NCBI GenBank assembly: GCA_026874595.1
Contig: CM049310.1
Location: 40,863,558-40,927,557, forward strand
Direction: 5' to 3'
From: Sipunculus nudus
Taxonomy: Eukaryota > Annelida > Sipuncula > Golfingiida > Sipunculidae
Length of the DNA stretch: 64,000 bases
This document shows, piece by piece, positions 59,540 to 64,000 of the stretch. The position numbers and the translations under genes are program-made. The notes beneath the pieces are model-generated. The model was not told the DNA's origin. It was given only the letters and a program-made list of their open reading frames with translations, and made no database searches. Within the stretch, counting starts at the first letter, position 1; each line of letters begins with the position of its first letter.

Positions 59540-61610
59540 TATGCAATTATAATACATTAGATATAATTTGGTTGGCCCAGTGGAGAACATGTCAGTTATT
59601 ACAACTGATGTTTGTATCCCACTACAGACCGTTTTTTGAGGAATATATTTTTCTTTGGGCGAGGATTTTGCGTTCCGCCGAGAACTCGTCTATCGAATTA
59701 AACTGATTTGTTATTTATTAATTTTCCTAATCTCTTTTAACCATCCGTCTAACCAAAGATACATGCGTATATCAATAAATTAATGTTTCCTGTCATTATT
59801 TTTTTCGGTTACTTCATGTTTTTTGAGTGTTCAAAATAACATCGTCCATGCAACAAAATTTTAATATTTAAGTATAAATAAAATGTGAACAATCAAACGG
59901 ATGGTAATAGCTAAAATAAATTAGCCCACACTGAATACCTCAAAGATAGAGATCGTATGACTATTTGTTTAGCATAACAACATATCTGCACATTTTCAAA
60001 TATAAATATAAACTCATAAATAACAAAAGACATCAATGTTGAAAACAGCAAATGTGCAATAAATATTTGGATATGGCACTGATTAAAAAGATCATAAATA
60101 AATTCATGGGACATTCCAGATATAAGCGAACTAAGCATAATCAAATTTTCAGTGAGCTATAACAGTGAGTTCCATATTTAAAAATTATGATAAGATGAAA
60201 TATACTGACTGATTAGGTATAAATGAAATTTCATACTGGAAAGTCATTTTTAAACAAATAAATTTACAAGAATATTACGCTCCAAATTATGTGTGTGCCT
60301 CATCATATATTGTTAAGTAAACAAACCTAAAGAATTAAAAAAAACTGGATATTTAAATTATTCAGATTAATGTGGAGAAAGGCTTTACGTAACTGTCAGC
60401 TCCCGGTGAAATACTTCTTAAACAAGTCCAAATAAACCAAAACTGTGATTAGTCATAACTTTCGCGCTATAGCACTCTATATGTGAATGTACCTTTAAAG
60501 CTATGGGATGGGGCGAATTGAAAGGGCGTGACATAAAAATATATACATGTGTACTGAAAAAAAATGACATATATCAATGATTTGTCTCCATTTATGTTGA
60601 TTTGAATGTACCGCCTCAGCTGTCGATCCAGTTGAGTCGGGTGACTAAACAGGATACTTTTAGTATGTAGTTGTATATCGATGTTTGCAAACCAAACACT
60701 GACTACCAGTCCTCGCCGATATGCGTCGCTGTTTGGTGGAAAATATCCAGTTTGATGGATTCCTACAGGACTTTCTCGCAGGAATCTAGATATGGGACAG
60801 TTTGTTTGTATAAAGAGGGGGAATAGCTTTCAGGAGATGCGATGATGTATAGCATATTGTACTTATGTACTTATGTCTGCTTTATATTTACATACATTAA
60901 AGATGAAACTCACCACCTGTTAATTACAGTGCTTAGAGCTGAAAGCCCCCCCCCCCCCTCCCCCGTATGGAAGGCAGGCTTATTTAGGGGTTGATGAGTA
61001 TATTCCTATATCAATATTTTGGTCAATATTGTAGTTGTACATTCTTGGGGGGGGGGGAGTAACCAGTGATCGCTCGGTGAATGCATACATCTAGTTTGCA
61101 TAATGAAATTGAAAAACATTTCTCAGATGATGCCTGGATTCCCCGTCATCAACAATTAATGTGTCCCAGTGTTGGAGAGAAAAAGAGGTCATAATATTCT
61201 GTACCACACTGTACCATACAGTTTATGAGAGTTGGTGTGCACGTGTTTATTTTCCACGTATATATATATAACAGTATTAACACCAATCGTCACACTTTGA
61301 TGGACACGAACAGGACAGACGCAGGAACGTGACAGACGGAGATGTCACTTTTCTTAGAACTCCAAGTTACAAATAACATTTAATCAGGATCTTGGTCCGT
61401 GCAGATCATCATCATTTTTAAAGAAAATAATTATGAACTCTACAGGAGGGATGACGCCGCTGCAAGAAACGTGTGTGTGCGTGTGTGTATGTGCGCGAGT
61501 CATGGAGATCTTGAGTAATGAGTAATGAACGAAGCTTTAAAATACATCCTGCTTGCAATTTGTTGGATACTTCCGCTTTGCTGCGAATGTTCGCTTTATA
61601 ACTGTACATA
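59540..61610. other. intergenic, no gene recognised
   Basis: AT-rich. Poly-C at 60,946-60,964 and poly-G at 61,047-61,057 frame a short segment related to the 20.8-kb tandem repeat. Confidence 0.5.
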
Positions 61611-63050
61611 TTTGTATCCGCCAAAACGAAGTTTTGCCGATACTATGTTTTGACCGGGTTCCGCCGTCGCCGCGTTCGTTTCAGGATAACTCCTCTGAGA
61701 CTACTGGACAGATTTATCCGAAACTTACACCAATTATCGGGTCATATGTGAACTGGTGCTTAACCAATTTGCGTTGACCTCTGACCTTTCCTCTCCGCCC
61801 AGCATACATTTGTGCGTCTGTTTCCATACATAAACTTACATATCTCGGGAACCGTTTGACCGATCAGGAAAAAAAATTTTTACAAATGTAGCCCATGGAT
61901 AGCTTTGTAACAAACACAAAAATGATAGCGCACCTGAAACCATGTTTGCACAGTGTCCATCTGTTCATCTGCCTTGGGTTAAAATCACTCATATCTCTGC
62001 AGTAGTTTGACTAATTCACTGAACTTCGGCATGCGTATACATCCTGGGTAGCTTTCCTGATTTTTTTAAAGGTGGCGCTACCTACATTCTAGTTTACGCT
62101 TCAGACATCCAAGCTCATATCTCGGGAACTGTTTGACCGATCGGGCAAAAATTTTGCATGTGTATAGATCTCACGTAGCTCTTTATCATACACAAAATTG
62201 GAGGGGCCACCTGCAACAAATTTTTGCACAGCGTCCGTCTGTTTGTCTGCCGTGGGCTAAAATCACCCATATCTCTGTAGTGATTTGACATAACTGCCTA
62301 AAATGTTGCAGGTTTACACATCCTTGACGGCTTTCTTGATTTTATGACAGGTGGCACCACCGACATTCTAGTTTACGCTGCAGACATCCAAGCTCATATC
62401 TCGGGAACTGTTTGACCGATTGGGCCAAAAGTTTGCATGTGTATAGATCTCATATAGCTCTTTATCATACACAAAACTGGATATTTTTGCACAGCGTCCG
62501 TCTGTTTGTCTGCCGTGGGCTAAAATCACTCATATCTCTGTAGTGGTTTGACTTATCTGCCTAAACATTTTGCGTGTTTGTACATCTTGGATGGCTTTCT
62601 CGATTTTTTGGCAGATGGCGCCGCCTACATTTATGTTAACGCTGCAGACATTCAGGCTTATTTATCAGGACTGGTTGGACATATCCCCTGAAATTTTGCA
62701 TGTGTATAGATCTCACATAGCTCTAAATCATACACAAAATTGGTGGCGCCACCTGCCACCATTTTTGCACAAGTCCTTCTGTTTGTCTGCTGTGGGATAA
62801 AATTGCTCATATACATGCAGTGGTTTGACTTTTCTGCCTAAAATTTTGCATATGTATACAACTTGGACAGCTTTATGGATTTGTGGTAGATGGCGCAACC
62901 TACATACACATTTCGGCTGCAGACATCCATGCTAATATGCATCACACCTCACTCTATTTCCCCTTGCCACTCAACCCATGCCTCACTTCACCCATTCCAC
63001 TTTGATTTTGGCGGATACACGTAGTCGTTTGTCGACTACCCGTATTCTAG
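61611..63050 (+). mobile_element. Helitron-like (pearl/HINE-type) element, copy 2
   Basis: Longer sister of the copy at 23,544-24,738, opposite orientation. The 5' side has a hairpin, GTATCCGCCAAAAC next to GTTTTGCCGATAC. The 3' end has the TAGTCG-TTTGT-CGACTA hairpin, CCGTATT, CTAG, then T. The core has about four to five diverged units of roughly 280 bp with words like ATATCTCGGGAACTGTTTGA and GGTGGCGCCACCTGCCACC. No coding capacity. Confidence 0.55.
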
Positions 63051-63229
63051 TTTATCATATGGCTTATACATTAGTTTCTGCAAAAAAACTGCAACTGTAT
63101 GGTATATGCTTTAATTTATCATATATATTGATACGGAACCTAATATAAACAGATCACGTATGCATGATGAACACAAATTTTGTAATGGAGATAAAAAACA
63201 AATCAGATTCTGTAACACTAGGCAGCGCG

Positions 63230-64000
63230 AAATATCCAGGGGAGTGAACAAAGAAGTCAGTGTTTTTTTGTTAACAAATAACTATAATTTAAAACAACCC
63301 TAACAATACAATACACTAAATCAATACAATTACACAGTAAAACAGCGTTATAGCAACAAGTCAATACAATCTCACAGAAAGATAATGGTACAGTACCATG
63401 ATACCAATACAGTCACCACGATAAGTTCTTTAAATGTAAACTCTCGGAGAATGACAGTCCTGTGGAAAGTATGCAACAACCCAGAAAGTAAACTGAAGTC
63501 CAAATGTATAAAATCCAGGAGAAAGTCTTTTAAAATGCATAATTGCCGCATTCGTCGGATAAGGTCTTAGAATCTGACACACGCGTCTATGTCCGCTGGA
63601 ATCAGCTCTGCTGTCTGCCCTCTGGTTAAAAAAAAACAGCCCCTTTATATACCTTCACTCTCCAAGCCGGGAATTTTTCACTTCTCGAACAGTCTATAAG
63701 ATCCTATTCAACAGTAAACACGCGTTTCAGGAATTCTCTAGAAAACATCGCCGTGTATCTCTACACACCAGGCTCATCACGTGACCCACGACCAGGCGTA
63801 AAATGGGATATGGCGGCCTTATAGGATTTTCGGCTCTCACGGATTCCGCCCACACTTTCACTAGGGACATCATCGTTAATTGTTTTAATCTACCTCCACA
63901 GAAGACAAATTCTCTGGGGAAACCAACTTTTCGACTATATAAGGTGTATTCTGTCCGTTATCTGGGCTGTCCCTTAATTTAGTTCTTCTGTTATTTCCAA
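63230..64000 (-). promoter_or_regulatory. TATA-bearing, possibly LTR-derived promoter segment (cut by window edge)
   Basis: On the minus strand GGTATATAAAGGGGCTG (about 63,650) is a strong TATA box followed by transcribed-leader-like sequence. Another TATATAAGG reads on the plus strand at 63,937, and TCACGTGAC lies between. The composition differs from its surroundings. A fossil LTR is one reading; the partner repeat is not in the window. Confidence 0.3.

Overview
The window looks like invertebrate animal genomic DNA: AT-rich, dense in microsatellites and poly-C/poly-G tracts, with one host gene of many small GT-AG exons and a large load of different transposable elements. A marine lophotrochozoan, perhaps a mollusc, is my inference from the repeat types (pearl/Helitron-like elements with tandem cores, TTAA MITEs, a Ty3/gypsy element). 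No sequence search was run.

1-17,070 (minus strand): one gene, apparently complete, that I resolved into 17 exons by splice phase. Their lengths add to 3,234 nt, an open frame of 1,077 codons plus stop. The protein starts with a STE11/MAP3K-like kinase domain that keeps its key catalytic residues. A Ser/Pro/Asn-rich linker and a helical middle region follow. The C-terminus is a tyrosine-kinase-like pseudokinase whose catalytic loop and DFG motif are altered. Small repeats sit in its introns.

17,071-40,960: gene-poor DNA with a foldback MITE, a Helitron-like element, a hairpin next to a ~26-bp minisatellite, a hammerhead-ribozyme-like motif, a hAT-like remnant, a TTAA MITE, an exon-like dispersed repeat and many microsatellites.

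40,961-50,008 (minus strand): a broken Ty3/gypsy LTR element, with LTRs about 95% alike by eye. Besides gag, protease, reverse transcriptase and integrase remnants it holds a 357-codon TatD-family metal-dependent hydrolase (TATDN2-like) and a C2H2-like zinc-finger segment, placed between integrase and the 3' LTR. This cargo is the most unusual item in the window.

50,009-64,000: a CR1/Jockey-like LINE split by a TTAA MITE, a second LINE endonuclease fragment, a ~1.5-kb long-inverted-repeat element, the second copy of the exon-like repeat, a second and longer Helitron-like element in the opposite orientation, and a TATA-bearing, LTR-like stretch at the right edge.
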